Notes: a model not told the origin generated them from the letters alone. DNA of 64,000 nucleotides from Piscinibacter sp943370595 (GCA_943370595.1 CALRRO020000017.1:1-64000), one strand, 5' to 3'; counted from the stretch's first letter, positions 15,849 to 26,098 are shown. Made by a program: numbers and translations.

Positions 15849-16355
15849 ATGGCCAAGCGCGAGCCACACACCGGCCGCCAGCTGTACAGCCCCGAGGAGC
15901 GCATCCGTCGCGACGCCTCGGTGTGGACGCTGGTCCAGGGCGTGCTCGCTCCGGTGCAGTTCCTCGCCTTCCTGGTCAGCCTCGCGCTGCTGCTGCGCTA
16001 CCTGGCCACAGGCGCCGGTGAGCAGGCGGCCATGGGGTCGGTGGTGGTCAAGACGGTGCTTCTGTACACGATCATGGTCACCGGCAGCATCTGGGAGAAG
16101 GTGGTCTTCGGCCGCTGGCTGTTCGCACCCGCCTTCTACTGGGAAGACGTGTTCAGCATGCTGGTGCTGGCGCTGCACACCGCGTACCTGGCTGCGTGGT
16201 GGATGCATGCGCTCGACGGGCGGGCGCTGGCCTGGCTGGCCCTGGCGGCCTACGCCACCTACGTGATCAACGCCGGGCAGTTCCTGCTCAAGCTGCGCGC
16301 GGCGCGGCTCGAACAGGCCGGCACGGCCTCGGCGATGCAGGGAGCCCGCGCATGA
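15849..16355 (+). CDS. bchF: 3-vinyl bacteriochlorophyllide hydratase BchF
   Basis: BchF adds water across the C3 vinyl group of (bacterio)chlorophyllide, giving the 3-hydroxyethyl group later oxidised by BchC. The 168-residue membrane protein has four helices and the family's NH2-terminal RLYSPEERxRRDxSxWT-type block, seen here as LYSPEERIRRDASVWTLVQG, followed by FGRWLFAPAFYWEDVFSMLV. ATG 15849 has AGGAG 8 nt upstream. It is the first gene of the long rightward operon, and its stop overlaps the bchN start (ATGA). Confidence 0.93.
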   Translation: MAKREPHTGRQLYSPEERIRRDASVWTLVQGVLAPVQFLAFLVSLALLLRYLATGAGEQAAMGSVVVKTVLLYTIMVTGSIWEKVVFGRWLFAPAFYWEDVFSMLVLALHTAYLAAWWMHALDGRALAWLALAAYATYVINAGQFLLKLRAARLEQAGTASAMQGARA

Positions 16356-17641
16356 GCCCGGTGATCCCGCTGCGTGCCGAGCCGATGGGCGGCTGCTCGA
16401 CGGCGCCTGTGCTGCGCGAACGCGGCCAGCGCGAGGTGTTCTGCGGCCTGACCGGCATCATCTGGTTGCACCGCAAGGTGCAGGACGCCTTCTTCCTGGT
16501 GGTCGGCTCGCGCACCTGCGCGCACCTGATCCAGTCGGCCGCCGGCGTGATGATCTTCGCCGAGCCGCGCTTCGCCACCGCGATCATCGACGAGCGCGAC
16601 CTCGCCGGCCTGGCCGACTGCCACGACGAGCTCGACCGCGTGGTCAACCGCCTGCTCGAGCGCCGGCCGGAGATCCGCACGCTGTTCCTGGTCGGTTCCT
16701 GCCCGTCGGAGGTCATCAAGCTCGACCTCGGCCGCGCGGCGCAACGGCTCGACGCGATCCACCACTCCAAGGTGCGGGTGCTGAACTACTCGGGCAGCGG
16801 CATCGAGACCACCTTCACGCAGGGCGAGGACGCCTGCCTCGCCGCCTGGGTGCCGCAGATGCCTGCGGCAGCGGCGAACGCACCGCAGTCGCTGCTGGTG
16901 GTCGGCTCGCTGCCCGACGTGGTCGAGGACCAGTTCGCGCGCCTGTTCCGCGACCTCGGCATCGGTGAGGTCCGCTTCTTCCCGCCGCGCCACGCGAACG
17001 AGCTGCCCGCGGTCGGACCGGAAACCAGCTTCCTGCTCGCCCAGCCTTTCCTGGCCGATACGGCACGCCTGCTCGAAGGCCGCGGTGCCACTCACCTGCC
17101 GGCGCCCTTCCCGTTCGGCGAGGAAGGCACGACCGCCTGGCTGCGCGCCGCGGCCGAGGCCTTCGGCATCGCGCCCGCGCATTTCGACCGCGTGACCGCA
17201 CCCGGCCGCGAGCGCGCCCGGATCGCGCTGCAGCGGCCGCGCGCCCTGCTGGCCGGCCAGCGCATCTTCTTCTTCCCGGACTCGCAGCTCGAGCTGCCGA
17301 TGGCGCGCTTCCTGGCCCGTGAACTGGGCATGCAATTGACCGAGGTCGGCACGCCCTACCTTCACCGCGCGCACCTGGCCCACGAACTCGCGTTGCTGCC
17401 CGAGGGCACGGTGCTGTCGGAAGGCCAGGACGTGGAGAAGCAGCTCGACCGCTGCCGCGCCGCGCGGCCCGACATCGTGGTCTGCGGCCTGGGCCTGGCC
17501 AATCCGCTCGAGGCCGAAGGCTTCACCACCAAGTGGGCGATCGAACTGGTGTTCACGCCCGTGCACGGCTACGACCAGGCCGCCGACCTGGCCGAGTTGT
17601 TCGCCCGCCCGCTGGTGCGCCGCACCAGGCTCGCCGCCTGA
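16352..17641 (+). CDS. bchN: Dark-operative protochlorophyllide reductase subunit N
   Basis: BchN and BchB form the nitrogenase-like NB protein that reduces ring D of protochlorophyllide, with electrons from BchL. The 429-residue product has cysteines in REVFCGLTG (near residue 31), GSRTCAHL and LVGSCPSEVIKLDL, which supply three of the four ligands of the NB [4Fe-4S] cluster. Late blocks NPLEAEGFTTKWAIE and FTPVHGYDQAADLAELF are typical. Length is normal. The start overlaps bchF by ATGA, and bchB follows after 7 bp. Confidence 0.95.
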   Translation: MSPVIPLRAEPMGGCSTAPVLRERGQREVFCGLTGIIWLHRKVQDAFFLVVGSRTCAHLIQSAAGVMIFAEPRFATAIIDERDLAGLADCHDELDRVVNRLLERRPEIRTLFLVGSCPSEVIKLDLGRAAQRLDAIHHSKVRVLNYSGSGIETTFTQGEDACLAAWVPQMPAAAANAPQSLLVVGSLPDVVEDQFARLFRDLGIGEVRFFPPRHANELPAVGPETSFLLAQPFLADTARLLEGRGATHLPAPFPFGEEGTTAWLRAAAEAFGIAPAHFDRVTAPGRERARIALQRPRALLAGQRIFFFPDSQLELPMARFLARELGMQLTEVGTPYLHRAHLAHELALLPEGTVLSEGQDVEKQLDRCRAARPDIVVCGLGLANPLEAEGFTTKWAIELVFTPVHGYDQAADLAELFARPLVRRTRLAA

Positions 17642-17648
17642 GGCCCGC

Positions 17649-19229
17649 ATGCAGCTGACCCTCTGGACCTACGAAGGACCGCCGCACGTCGGCGCGATGC
17701 GCATCGCCACCGCGATGCGTGACGTGCACTACGTGCTGCATGCGCCGCAGGGCGACACCTACGCCGACCTGTTGTTCACGATGATCGAGCGGCTGCCGAA
17801 GCGCCCGCCCGTCACCTACACCACCTTCCAGGCGCGTGACCTCGGCGGCGACACCGCCGAGCTGTTCAAGACCGCCGCGCGCGACTCCGTCGCACGCTTC
17901 CAGCCGAAAGCGCTGCTGGTCGGCTCGTCCTGCACCGCCGAACTGATCCAGGACGACCCGGGCGGCCTGGCCTCGGCGCTGGACCTGCCCATCCCGGTCG
18001 TGCCGCTGGAGCTGCCCTCCTACCAGCGCAAGGAGAACTGGGGCGCCGCCGAGACCTTCTACCGCATCGTGCGCGCGATGTGCGCGCCGCTGGTGCCGGC
18101 GCCCGGTACGCCGCGTCCGGCGCGCCCGGAAGGTCGGGCTCCGCGCTGCAACCTGCTCGGCCCGACGGCGCTGGGCTTCCGCCACCGCGACGACGTGCGC
18201 GAGATCCGCGGCCTGATCGAACGCATGGGCATCGAGGTGGCGGTGGTCGCTCCGGCAGGCGCCAGCCCCGACGACCTGGCGCGCCTGCCCGAGGCCGACT
18301 TCAACGTCGTGCTCTACCCCGAGACCGCGTCGGTGGCCGCGCAGTGGCTGCAGCGCAGCTTCGGCCAGCCCTTCACCCGCACGGTGCCGATCGGCGTCGG
18401 CGCGACGCGCGAGTTCATCGCCGAAGTGGCCGGCATGGCCGGGCTCGATGCGGCCGAGGCCCTCGAGCGCGAGACCTCGCGCGCCAGCTGGTACAGCCGC
18501 TCGGTCGACTCGACCTACCTGACCGGCAAGCGCGTGTTCGTGTTCGGCGACGCGACGCATGCCGTGGCGGCCGCCCGTGTCGCATCGAAGGAACTCGGCT
18601 TCCAGGTGGTCGGCCTGGGCACCTACAGCCGCGAGTTCGCCCGCGAGATCCGCGAGGCTGCCAAGCTCTACGGCGTCGAGCCGCTGATCAGCGACGACTA
18701 CCTCGAGATCGAGGCCAAGGTCGCCGAACTGCAGCCCGAGCTGGTGCTGGGCACGCAGATGGAGCGCCACATCGCCAAGCGCCTGGGCGTGCCCTGCGCG
18801 GTGATCTCGGCGCCGGTGCACGTGCAGGACTTCCCGGCGCGCTACTCGCCGCAGATGGGCTTCGAGGGTGCGAACGTGCTGTTCGACACCTGGGTGCACC
18901 CGCTGATGATGGGTCTCGAAGAGCACCTGCTGACGATGTTCCGCCAGGACTTCGAGTTCCACGAGGGTGCGGCCGCTTCGCACCTGGGTTCGGCGGCGGT
19001 GCCCGCGCCGGCCCAGGCCGCCTCGGCCCCCGAGCCGGCACCGGTGGTGCTCGAGCCGGGTGCCACCGCGACCACCTGGTCTGCGGATGCGGAGCAGGAG
19101 CTTCGCAAGATCCCGTTCTTCGTGCGCGGCAAGGCGCGTCGCAACACCGAGCGCTTTGCGCTCGACCGCGGCGTGCCGCTCATCACCGTCGAGACCCTCT
19201 ACGATGCCAAAGCCCACTTCAGCCGCTAG
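17649..19229 (+). CDS. bchB: Dark-operative protochlorophyllide reductase subunit B
   Basis: The 526-residue partner of BchN supplies the Asp and catalytic groups for trans-reduction of the C17=C18 bond. The start MQLTLWTYEGPPHVGAMRIA is a hallmark of BchB/ChlB. The Asp of WTYEGPPHVGAMRIATAMRD and the GSSCTAELIQDDPGG block are present. After a variable Ala/Pro-rich linker (about 445-470) comes the conserved C-terminal PCP-like domain (WSADAEQELRKIPFFVRGKARRNTE). Length is normal. The last 26 bp overlap bchH. Confidence 0.95.
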   Translation: MQLTLWTYEGPPHVGAMRIATAMRDVHYVLHAPQGDTYADLLFTMIERLPKRPPVTYTTFQARDLGGDTAELFKTAARDSVARFQPKALLVGSSCTAELIQDDPGGLASALDLPIPVVPLELPSYQRKENWGAAETFYRIVRAMCAPLVPAPGTPRPARPEGRAPRCNLLGPTALGFRHRDDVREIRGLIERMGIEVAVVAPAGASPDDLARLPEADFNVVLYPETASVAAQWLQRSFGQPFTRTVPIGVGATREFIAEVAGMAGLDAAEALERETSRASWYSRSVDSTYLTGKRVFVFGDATHAVAAARVASKELGFQVVGLGTYSREFAREIREAAKLYGVEPLISDDYLEIEAKVAELQPELVLGTQMERHIAKRLGVPCAVISAPVHVQDFPARYSPQMGFEGANVLFDTWVHPLMMGLEEHLLTMFRQDFEFHEGAAASHLGSAAVPAPAQAASAPEPAPVVLEPGATATTWSADAEQELRKIPFFVRGKARRNTERFALDRGVPLITVETLYDAKAHFSR

Positions 19230-22200
19230 CGGTGCAGCGGCGCTGCCGATGCACGTCGTGCTGGTCACGATGGACAGCCACCTGGCCAGCGCCGCGGCAC
19301 GCGCCCATCGCACGCTGCACAAGGTCATGCCGGGCCTGCGCCTGTCGGTGCACGCCGCGGCCGAGTGGGGCGACGATCCGGCCGCACTTGAGCGCTGCCG
19401 CGCCGACATCGCCAGCGGCAACATCGTGATCGCCACGATGCTGTTCATGGAAGACCACTTCCTGCCGGTGCTGCCGGCGCTGCGTGCGCGCCGCGACCAG
19501 TGCGACGCGATGATCTGCGCAATGTCCGCCGGCGAGGTGATGAAGCTCACCCGCATGGGCAAGTTCGACATGAGCGCGCCGGCCAGCGGCGCGATGGCCT
19601 TCCTCAAGCGCCTGCGCGGCAAGACGACGCACAACTCCAGCGAGCAGGGTGTCAAGTCCGGCGCCGGCGCGCAGCAGATGAAGATGCTGCGCCGCCTGCC
19701 GAAGATCCTGCGCTTCATCCCGGGCACCGCGCAGGACGTGCGGGCCTACTTCCTGACGCTGCAGTACTGGCTGGCCGGCTCGGAAGACAACGTCGCGCAC
19801 ATGGTGCACTTCCTGGTCGACCGCTACGCGGCCGGCCCGCGCCAGGGCCTGCGCGGCCTGATCAAGACCCACGAGCCGGTGGACTATCCGGAGCTCGGCG
19901 TCTACCACCCGCAGATCCGGAACCGCCTGTCCGACGAACTCGGTGCGCTGCCGCGCGTGGCCACCAGCGGCAAGCGCGGCACGGTGGGCCTGCTGCTGCT
20001 GCGCTCCTACCTGCTGGCCGGCAACACTGCCCACTACGACGGCGTGATCACCGCGCTGGAGGCCCGCGGCCTGCGCGTGGTGCCCGCCTTCGCCACCGGC
20101 CTCGACGCGCGCCCGGCGATCGATGCCTTCTTCCTGAAGGACGGCCGCCCGACGATCGACGCGATGATCTCGCTGACCGGCTTCTCGCTGGTCGGCGGCC
20201 CGGCCTACAACGACGCGCTGGCCGCGGAAGAGATCCTGGCGAAGCTGGACGTGCCCTACCTCGCCGTCAACCCGGTCGAGTTCCAGACGCTCGACCAGTG
20301 GGGCGCTTCGCAGCGCGGCCTGCTGCCGGTGGAAGCGACGATGATGGTCGCCATTCCCGAGCTCGACGGCGCCACCGGCTCGATGGTGTTCGGCGGCCGC
20401 GGCAGCGGCACCGAGGTGCAGTGCACCGGCTGCTCGCACGGTTGCCGCTTCGACGCCAGCCAGGGCGCGCACGACATGCGCAGCTGCATCGAGCGAGCCG
20501 ACATGCTGGCCGCGCGCGTCGGCAAGCTGATCGACCTGCGCCGCAGCGAACGCGCCCAGCGCAAGGTCGGCATGGTGCTGTTCAACTTCCCGCCCAACGC
20601 GGGCAACCTCGGCACGGCGGCCTTCCTGGCGGTGTTCGAGTCGCTGCACAACACGCTGCGGGCGATGCAGCGCGAGGGCTACAGCGTCGAGGTGCCGGCC
20701 ACGGTCGACGAGCTGCGCACGCGCATCCTCGAGGGCAACGCGGCGAAGTTCGGCGCACAGGCCAACGTGCATGCACGCATCCCGGCCGCCGACCACGTCA
20801 AGCGCGAACGCCACCTGCGCGAGATCGAGTCGCAGTGGGGCGCCGCGCCGGGCCGCCACCAGAGCGACGGCGCCAGCATCTTCGTGCTCGGCGAGCGCTT
20901 CGGCAACGTCTTCGTCGGCATCCAGCCGGCCTTCGGCTACGAGGGCGACCCGATGCGCCTGCTGTTCGAGCGCGGTTTCGCGCCGACGCACGCCTTCTCG
21001 GCCTTCTACCGCTGGCTGCGCGAGGACTTCGCCGCCGACGCGGTGCTGCACTTCGGCACCCATGGCGCGCTCGAGTTCATGCCGGGCAAGCAGTCGGGCC
21101 TGACGGCGATGTGCTGGCCCGACCGGCTGATCGGCGACCTGCCCAACCTCTACCTCTACGCCTCCAACAACCCGAGCGAAGGCACGATCGCCAAGCGCCG
21201 CGCCGCCGCCACGCTGATCAGCTACCTGACGCCGCCGGTGGCGCAGGCCGGCCTCTACAAGGGCCTGATGGACCTGAAGGCCGGGCTGGAGCGCTTCCGC
21301 AGCCTGGAGCCGGAGGCGCAGGCCGAGCGCGGCGAACTCGCCACGATGATCCAGGCGCAGGCCGCCGAGCTCGAACTGGCCGCCGCCGAGCCGGCCTGGG
21401 GCGCCGACGCCGGCGCACGCATCGTCAAGCTGGCTGACGCAGTGCTCGAACTCGAGTACACGCTGATCCCCTATGGTCTGCACGTGGTCGGGCGTGCGCC
21501 CTCGCCGGCCGAGCGTGTCGACCTGCTGCTGTCGCTGGCCGAGGCCTCGCATGGGCAGCGCCCGGCGCGCGAGCAGATCGAGGCGCTGGTGGACGGGCAC
21601 ACAGCGGAGCAGGTGCACATCCGCGCCGGTGAAACCGCGGCGAACATCGACCTGCTGCGCGAGCTGGCCAAGGCCGACGCGCTGATGGCACACGACCACG
21701 AGATCGAAGGCATCCTGCACGCGCTGGACGGTCGCTTCCTGCGCCCGGCGCCCGGCGGCGACCTGCTGCGCACGCCGAGCATCCTGCCGACCGGCCGCAA
21801 CCTGCACGGCTTCGACCCCTTCCGCATCCCGAGCGCCTACGCCGTGGCCGACGGCACGCGCCAGGCTGAGCGGCTGCTCGAGCGCTACCAGGCCGACGGC
21901 CACCCCTTCCCCGAGACCATCGCGATGGTGCTGTGGGGCACCGACAACCTGAAGAGCGAAGGCGGCCCGATCGCACAGGTGCTGGCCCTGATGGGTGCCA
22001 AGCCGCGCTTCGACAGCTACGGCCGGCTGGCCGGCGCCGAGCTGATCCCGCTGGCGCAGCTCGGCCGGGCGCGGGTCGACGTGGTCATCACCATGTCGGG
22101 CATCTTCCGCGACCTGCTGCCGCTGCAGATCCGCATGCTGGCCGAAGCCGCCTTCCTCGCCGCCAGCGCCGACGAGCCGGCGGAGATGAACCACGTGCGC

Positions 22201-23019
22201 CGACACGCACTCGCCTTCATGGCCGAGCATGGCTGCGACATGGAAGCCGCCTCGCTGCGCGTGTTCGGCAACGCCGAGGGCGCCTATGGCGCGAACGTCA
22301 GCCACCTGGTCGACAACGGCCAGTGGGACGACGAGGACGAACTCGCCGAGACCTACTCGCGGCGCAAGGGCTTCGCCTACAGCCGCACTGGCCGGCCGGT
22401 GCAGCAGGGCGCGCTGCTCAAGAGCGTGCTGTCCAGCGTGCAGCTGGCCTACCAGAACCTCGACTCGGTCGAGCTCGGCGTCACCACCATCGACACCTAC
22501 TTCGACACGCTGGGTGGCATCAGCCGCGCGGTGCAGTGCGCGAAGTCCGAGCTCAGCGGCGAAGCCGCCGCGATGGCCCCGGTCTACATCGGCGACCAGA
22601 CCCGCGACGGCCTGGGCGGCGGCACGGTGCGCACGCTGTCCGAACAGGTGGCGCTCGAGACCCGCACCCGCATGCTCAACCCGAAGTGGTACGAGGGCAT
22701 GCTGGAGCACGGCTACGAAGGCGTGCGCCAGATCGAGGTGCACGTCACCAACACCATGGGCTGGTCGGCCACCACCGGCCAGGTCCAGCCCTGGGTCTAC
22801 CAGAAGCTCAGCGAAACCTTCGTGCTCGACGAGCAGATGCGCGAGCGGCTGGCGCGCCTGAACCCGGCGGCCTCGGCCAAGGTGGCCGCCCGGCTGCTGG
22901 AAGCCTCCGACCGCCAGTTCTGGACCCCCGACGACAAGACCCTCGAGGCGCTGCGACGCGCCGGCGAGGAACTCGAGGATCGCCTCGAAGGCGTTCTCCC
23001 TCAGAAGGCAGCAGCATGA
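19204..23019 (+). CDS. bchH: Magnesium chelatase catalytic subunit BchH
   Basis: The 1,271-residue porphyrin-binding subunit inserts Mg2+ into protoporphyrin IX together with the BchI-BchD AAA+ motor. CobN/Mg-chelatase blocks are continuous, including FGTHGALEFMPGKQ with the histidine-glutamate pair thought to coordinate metal, YASNNPSEGTIAKRR, and NPKWYEGMLEHGYEGVRQIE near the C terminus. ATG 19204 lies inside the end of bchB with no obvious ribosome site, suggesting re-initiation; ATG 19249 is an alternative. The stop overlaps bchL (ATGA). Confidence 0.96.
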   Translation: MPKPTSAASGAAALPMHVVLVTMDSHLASAAARAHRTLHKVMPGLRLSVHAAAEWGDDPAALERCRADIASGNIVIATMLFMEDHFLPVLPALRARRDQCDAMICAMSAGEVMKLTRMGKFDMSAPASGAMAFLKRLRGKTTHNSSEQGVKSGAGAQQMKMLRRLPKILRFIPGTAQDVRAYFLTLQYWLAGSEDNVAHMVHFLVDRYAAGPRQGLRGLIKTHEPVDYPELGVYHPQIRNRLSDELGALPRVATSGKRGTVGLLLLRSYLLAGNTAHYDGVITALEARGLRVVPAFATGLDARPAIDAFFLKDGRPTIDAMISLTGFSLVGGPAYNDALAAEEILAKLDVPYLAVNPVEFQTLDQWGASQRGLLPVEATMMVAIPELDGATGSMVFGGRGSGTEVQCTGCSHGCRFDASQGAHDMRSCIERADMLAARVGKLIDLRRSERAQRKVGMVLFNFPPNAGNLGTAAFLAVFESLHNTLRAMQREGYSVEVPATVDELRTRILEGNAAKFGAQANVHARIPAADHVKRERHLREIESQWGAAPGRHQSDGASIFVLGERFGNVFVGIQPAFGYEGDPMRLLFERGFAPTHAFSAFYRWLREDFAADAVLHFGTHGALEFMPGKQSGLTAMCWPDRLIGDLPNLYLYASNNPSEGTIAKRRAAATLISYLTPPVAQAGLYKGLMDLKAGLERFRSLEPEAQAERGELATMIQAQAAELELAAAEPAWGADAGARIVKLADAVLELEYTLIPYGLHVVGRAPSPAERVDLLLSLAEASHGQRPAREQIEALVDGHTAEQVHIRAGETAANIDLLRELAKADALMAHDHEIEGILHALDGRFLRPAPGGDLLRTPSILPTGRNLHGFDPFRIPSAYAVADGTRQAERLLERYQADGHPFPETIAMVLWGTDNLKSEGGPIAQVLALMGAKPRFDSYGRLAGAELIPLAQLGRARVDVVITMSGIFRDLLPLQIRMLAEAAFLAASADEPAEMNHVRRHALAFMAEHGCDMEAASLRVFGNAEGAYGANVSHLVDNGQWDDEDELAETYSRRKGFAYSRTGRPVQQGALLKSVLSSVQLAYQNLDSVELGVTTIDTYFDTLGGISRAVQCAKSELSGEAAAMAPVYIGDQTRDGLGGGTVRTLSEQVALETRTRMLNPKWYEGMLEHGYEGVRQIEVHVTNTMGWSATTGQVQPWVYQKLSETFVLDEQMRERLARLNPAASAKVAARLLEASDRQFWTPDDKTLEALRRAGEELEDRLEGVLPQKAAA

Positions 23020-23930
23020 CCATCGACATCGCCAGCATTCCCGTGTCCGAGATTCGCAAGGGCGGCCGCCCCGACGGCGAGGGCAGCCTGCAGGTGCAGC
23101 TCGACCCTGACCTGAAGATCGGCACCGCCAAGGTGTTCGCGATCTACGGCAAGGGCGGCATCGGCAAGAGCACGACCAGCTCCAACCTGTCGGCCGCGTT
23201 CTCGAAGATGGGCAAGCGCGTGCTGCAGATCGGCTGCGACCCGAAGCACGACAGCACCTTCACGCTGACGAAGAAGATGCTGCCCACCGTCATCGACATC
23301 CTCGAGACGGTCGACTTCCACGCCGAGGAGCTGCGCCCCGAGGACTTCGTCTTCGAAGGCTACAACGGAGTGATGTGCGTGGAAGCCGGCGGGCCGCCGG
23401 CAGGCACGGGCTGCGGCGGCTACGTGGTCGGCCAGACCGTCAAGCTGCTGAAGGAGCACCACCTGCTCGAAGACACCGACGTGGTGATCTTCGACGTGCT
23501 CGGCGACGTGGTCTGCGGCGGATTCGCCGCACCGCTGCAGCATGCCGAGCGGGCGATGATCGTCACCGCCAACGACTTCGACTCGATCTTCGCGATGAAC
23601 CGCATCGTGCAGGCGATCGGCGCGAAGGCGAAGAACTACAAGGTGCGCCTGGGCGGCGTGATCGCCAACCGGAGCGCGGCCACCGACCAGATCGACAAGT
23701 ACAACGAGCGCACCGGCCTGAAGCTGGCCGCCCACCTGCCCGACCTCGACGCGATCCGCCGCAGCCGCCTGAAGAAGTGCACGCTGTTCGAGATGGACGC
23801 CACGCCCGAGATCGAGGCCGTGCAGAAGGAGTACCTGCGCCTGGCCGCCTCGATGTGGGTCGGTGGCGACCCGCTGCCCGCGGTGCCGCTGAAGGACCGC
23901 GACATCTTCGATCTGCTGGGGTACGACTGA
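23016..23930 (+). CDS. bchL: Protochlorophyllide reductase iron protein BchL
   Basis: The 304-residue NifH-like homodimer drives ATP-dependent electron transfer to BchNB. Walker A is YGKGGIGKSTTSSN, and the two [4Fe-4S] cysteines lie in GGPPAGTGCGGYV and VLGDVVCGGFAAPL. The variable N-terminal tail (about 30 residues) precedes the fold, as in other BchL proteins, where it has an autoregulatory cluster-shielding role. Coupled by ATGA to bchH, and its stop shares a base with the bchM start. Confidence 0.96.
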   Translation: MTIDIASIPVSEIRKGGRPDGEGSLQVQLDPDLKIGTAKVFAIYGKGGIGKSTTSSNLSAAFSKMGKRVLQIGCDPKHDSTFTLTKKMLPTVIDILETVDFHAEELRPEDFVFEGYNGVMCVEAGGPPAGTGCGGYVVGQTVKLLKEHHLLEDTDVVIFDVLGDVVCGGFAAPLQHAERAMIVTANDFDSIFAMNRIVQAIGAKAKNYKVRLGGVIANRSAATDQIDKYNERTGLKLAAHLPDLDAIRRSRLKKCTLFEMDATPEIEAVQKEYLRLAASMWVGGDPLPAVPLKDRDIFDLLGYD

Positions 23931-24643
23931 TGCAACACGCTTCCTACCAGGCTCGACGCGGCGAGATCGAGCACTACTTCGACCGCACCGCGGTCCAGGC
24001 CTGGGAACGCCTGACCTCCGACGCCCCGGTCGGCCGCATCCGCGCCACCGTGCGCGCCGGGCGAGACCGCATGCGCGCCATGCTGCTCGACTGGCTGCCG
24101 CAGGACCTGCGCGGAACGCGCATCCTCGATGCCGGCTGCGGCACCGGTGCCTTCGCGGTGGAAGCCGCGCGGCGCGGCGCCGCGGTGGTGGCGATCGACC
24201 TGTCGCCGACGCTGGTGGAGCTGGCGGTGCAGCGCGTCGCGCAGCACCTGGACACCTTCGCGCACGACGGCCGCATCGACTTCCGCAGCGGCGACATGCT
24301 CGACCCGGCGCTCGGCCGCTTCGACCACGTGGTGGCGATGGACTCGCTGATCCACTACGAGGTCGACGACGTGCTGCGCGCGCTGGAGGCCTGGGCGCCG
24401 CGGGTGTCACGCTCGATGCAGATCACCTTCGCACCGCGCACGCCGGCACTGGCTGCGATGCACGCGGTCGGCCGGCTGTTCCCGCGTGGCGACCGCGCTC
24501 CGGCGATCGAGCCGGTGGCCGAGCTCGCGCTCAAGCGCGGACTGCTCGCCTCGCCCGGCCTGCGGGGTTTTGCCGATGCGCGGACCGAGCGCATCTCGAG
24601 CGGCTTCTACACCTCGCAGGCGCTGGAGATCGTGCGCACATGA
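23930..24643 (+). CDS. bchM: Mg-protoporphyrin IX O-methyltransferase BchM
   Basis: The 237-residue class I SAM-dependent enzyme methylates the 13-propionate of Mg-protoporphyrin IX. The SAM site is ILDAGCGTGAFAVEAARRG (about residues 64-82), followed by the acidic VVAIDLSPTLVE. An N-terminal YFDRTAVQAWERLTSD stretch is typical of BchM. It directly follows bchL (TGATG) and overlaps lhaA by ATGA. The product is the AcsF substrate made downstream in the same operon. Confidence 0.95.
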   Translation: MQHASYQARRGEIEHYFDRTAVQAWERLTSDAPVGRIRATVRAGRDRMRAMLLDWLPQDLRGTRILDAGCGTGAFAVEAARRGAAVVAIDLSPTLVELAVQRVAQHLDTFAHDGRIDFRSGDMLDPALGRFDHVVAMDSLIHYEVDDVLRALEAWAPRVSRSMQITFAPRTPALAAMHAVGRLFPRGDRAPAIEPVAELALKRGLLASPGLRGFADARTERISSGFYTSQALEIVRT

Positions 24644-26079
24644 AGCTGGCTGACATCGCCCTGCTCTGGAAGCGCGTCAGCCCGCGCTTCCTGCCCTTCG
24701 CCGACGCGGCGACGGCCGAGGTGCCGCTGTCGCGGCTGCTGCGCCTGTCGCTGTTCCAGGTGTCGGTGGGCATGGCGATGGCGCTGATGGTCGGCACGCT
24801 CAACCGCGTGATGATCGTCGAGCTGGGCATGGCGGCATGGCTGGTCGCGCTGATGGTGGCGCTGCCGATCCTGGCTGCGCCGTTCCGCGCATTCATCGGC
24901 CACCGCTCCGACACCCACGCCTCGGCGCTCGGCTGGCGGCGCGTGCCCTACATCTGGCTGGGCACGATGCTGCAGTTCGGCGGGCTGGCGATCATGCCCT
25001 TCGCCCTGCTGCTGCTCACCGGCCAGGGCGAACTGGGCCTGGCCTGGCTGGGCTATGGTGCCGCCGCGCTGGCCTTCCTGATGGTCGGCGCCGGGCTGCA
25101 GACCACGCAGACCGCCGGCCTCGCGCTGGCCACCGACCTCACCCACCCCGACAAGCGCCCCCGTGTCGTCGCGCTGATGTATGTGATGCTGCTGGTCGGC
25201 ATGGCCGGCGGCGGCGCGGTGTTCAGCGTGCTGCTCGCCGAATTCAGCCCGACGCGCCTGATCCAGGTGGTGCAGGGTGCGGCGATGCTGTCGATGTGGC
25301 TCAACGGCGTGGCGCTGTGGAAGCAGGAAGCGCGCGACACCTCGCGCCGCCGCAGGAAGAGCGAACCGGCACCGGCGTTCGGCAGCCACTGGCGCAGCTT
25401 CATCGGCCAGCCCAAGGCTCGCCGCTTCCTCTGGGCCGTCGGCCTGGGCACCGCCGCCTTCAACATGCAGGACGTGGTGCTCGAGCCCTATGGCGGCGAG
25501 ATCCTCCAGCTCGGCGTCGGCGCCACCAGCGCGCTGACCGCGATGCTCGCCGGTGGCTCGCTGGCCGCCTTCGCGCTCGCCGCGCGCTGGCTGGCGCGCG
25601 GCGGCGATCCCTACCGCGTCGCCGCGGTCGGTGCGGTGCTCGGCCTGCCGGCGTTCGCCGCGGTGGTGTTCGCCGCACCGCTGGACGCGCCCTGGATGTT
25701 CCGTTGTGGCACGGCGCTGATCGGCTTCGGCGGCGGCCTGTTCGCGGTCGGCACGCTGACCGCCGCGATGAGCATGGAGCGGCCCGAGCATGTCGGCCTG
25801 GCGCTGGGCGCCTGGGGCGCGGTGCAGGCCAGTGCCGCCGGCTTCGCGATCGCCGCCGGCGGCGCCATCCGCGACGGCGTGTCCCACCTCGCGATGCAAG
25901 GCTCGCTGGGCTCCGCACTGGTCAGCCCGGTGACCGGCTACAGCTTCGTCTACCACCTCGAGATCTACCTGCTGTTCGCGGCGCTGATCGCGATCGGCCC
26001 GCTCGTTCGACCGCTGGGCCGCCGGCCGGTCGCCACCCCCTCTCACCCGAAGTTCGGCCTGGCCGACTTCCCCGGATAA
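24640..26079 (+). CDS. lhaA: LH1 assembly protein LhaA (PucC family)
   Basis: This 479-residue twelve-helix protein of the PucC family is required for LH1 assembly, probably by supplying bacteriochlorophyll to nascent alpha and beta polypeptides. Diagnostic stretches include VGTLNRVMIVELG, FIGHRSDTHASALGWRRVPYIWLG and MQDVVLEPYGGEIL. Its position, directly before puhA, is the classical lhaA position, which separates it from the very similar pucC at 33.4 kb. It is coupled to bchM by ATGA. Confidence 0.93.
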   Translation: MKLADIALLWKRVSPRFLPFADAATAEVPLSRLLRLSLFQVSVGMAMALMVGTLNRVMIVELGMAAWLVALMVALPILAAPFRAFIGHRSDTHASALGWRRVPYIWLGTMLQFGGLAIMPFALLLLTGQGELGLAWLGYGAAALAFLMVGAGLQTTQTAGLALATDLTHPDKRPRVVALMYVMLLVGMAGGGAVFSVLLAEFSPTRLIQVVQGAAMLSMWLNGVALWKQEARDTSRRRRKSEPAPAFGSHWRSFIGQPKARRFLWAVGLGTAAFNMQDVVLEPYGGEILQLGVGATSALTAMLAGGSLAAFALAARWLARGGDPYRVAAVGAVLGLPAFAAVVFAAPLDAPWMFRCGTALIGFGGGLFAVGTLTAAMSMERPEHVGLALGAWGAVQASAAGFAIAAGGAIRDGVSHLAMQGSLGSALVSPVTGYSFVYHLEIYLLFAALIAIGPLVRPLGRRPVATPSHPKFGLADFPG

Positions 26080-26098
26080 CGCACGAAGGAGCAAGCTC

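Noticed and set aside
19219..22743. 1,174-codon minus-strand frame opposite bchH
   Set aside because: Its sequence is His-, Val- and Arg-rich without motifs, while bchH on the plus strand is conserved throughout.
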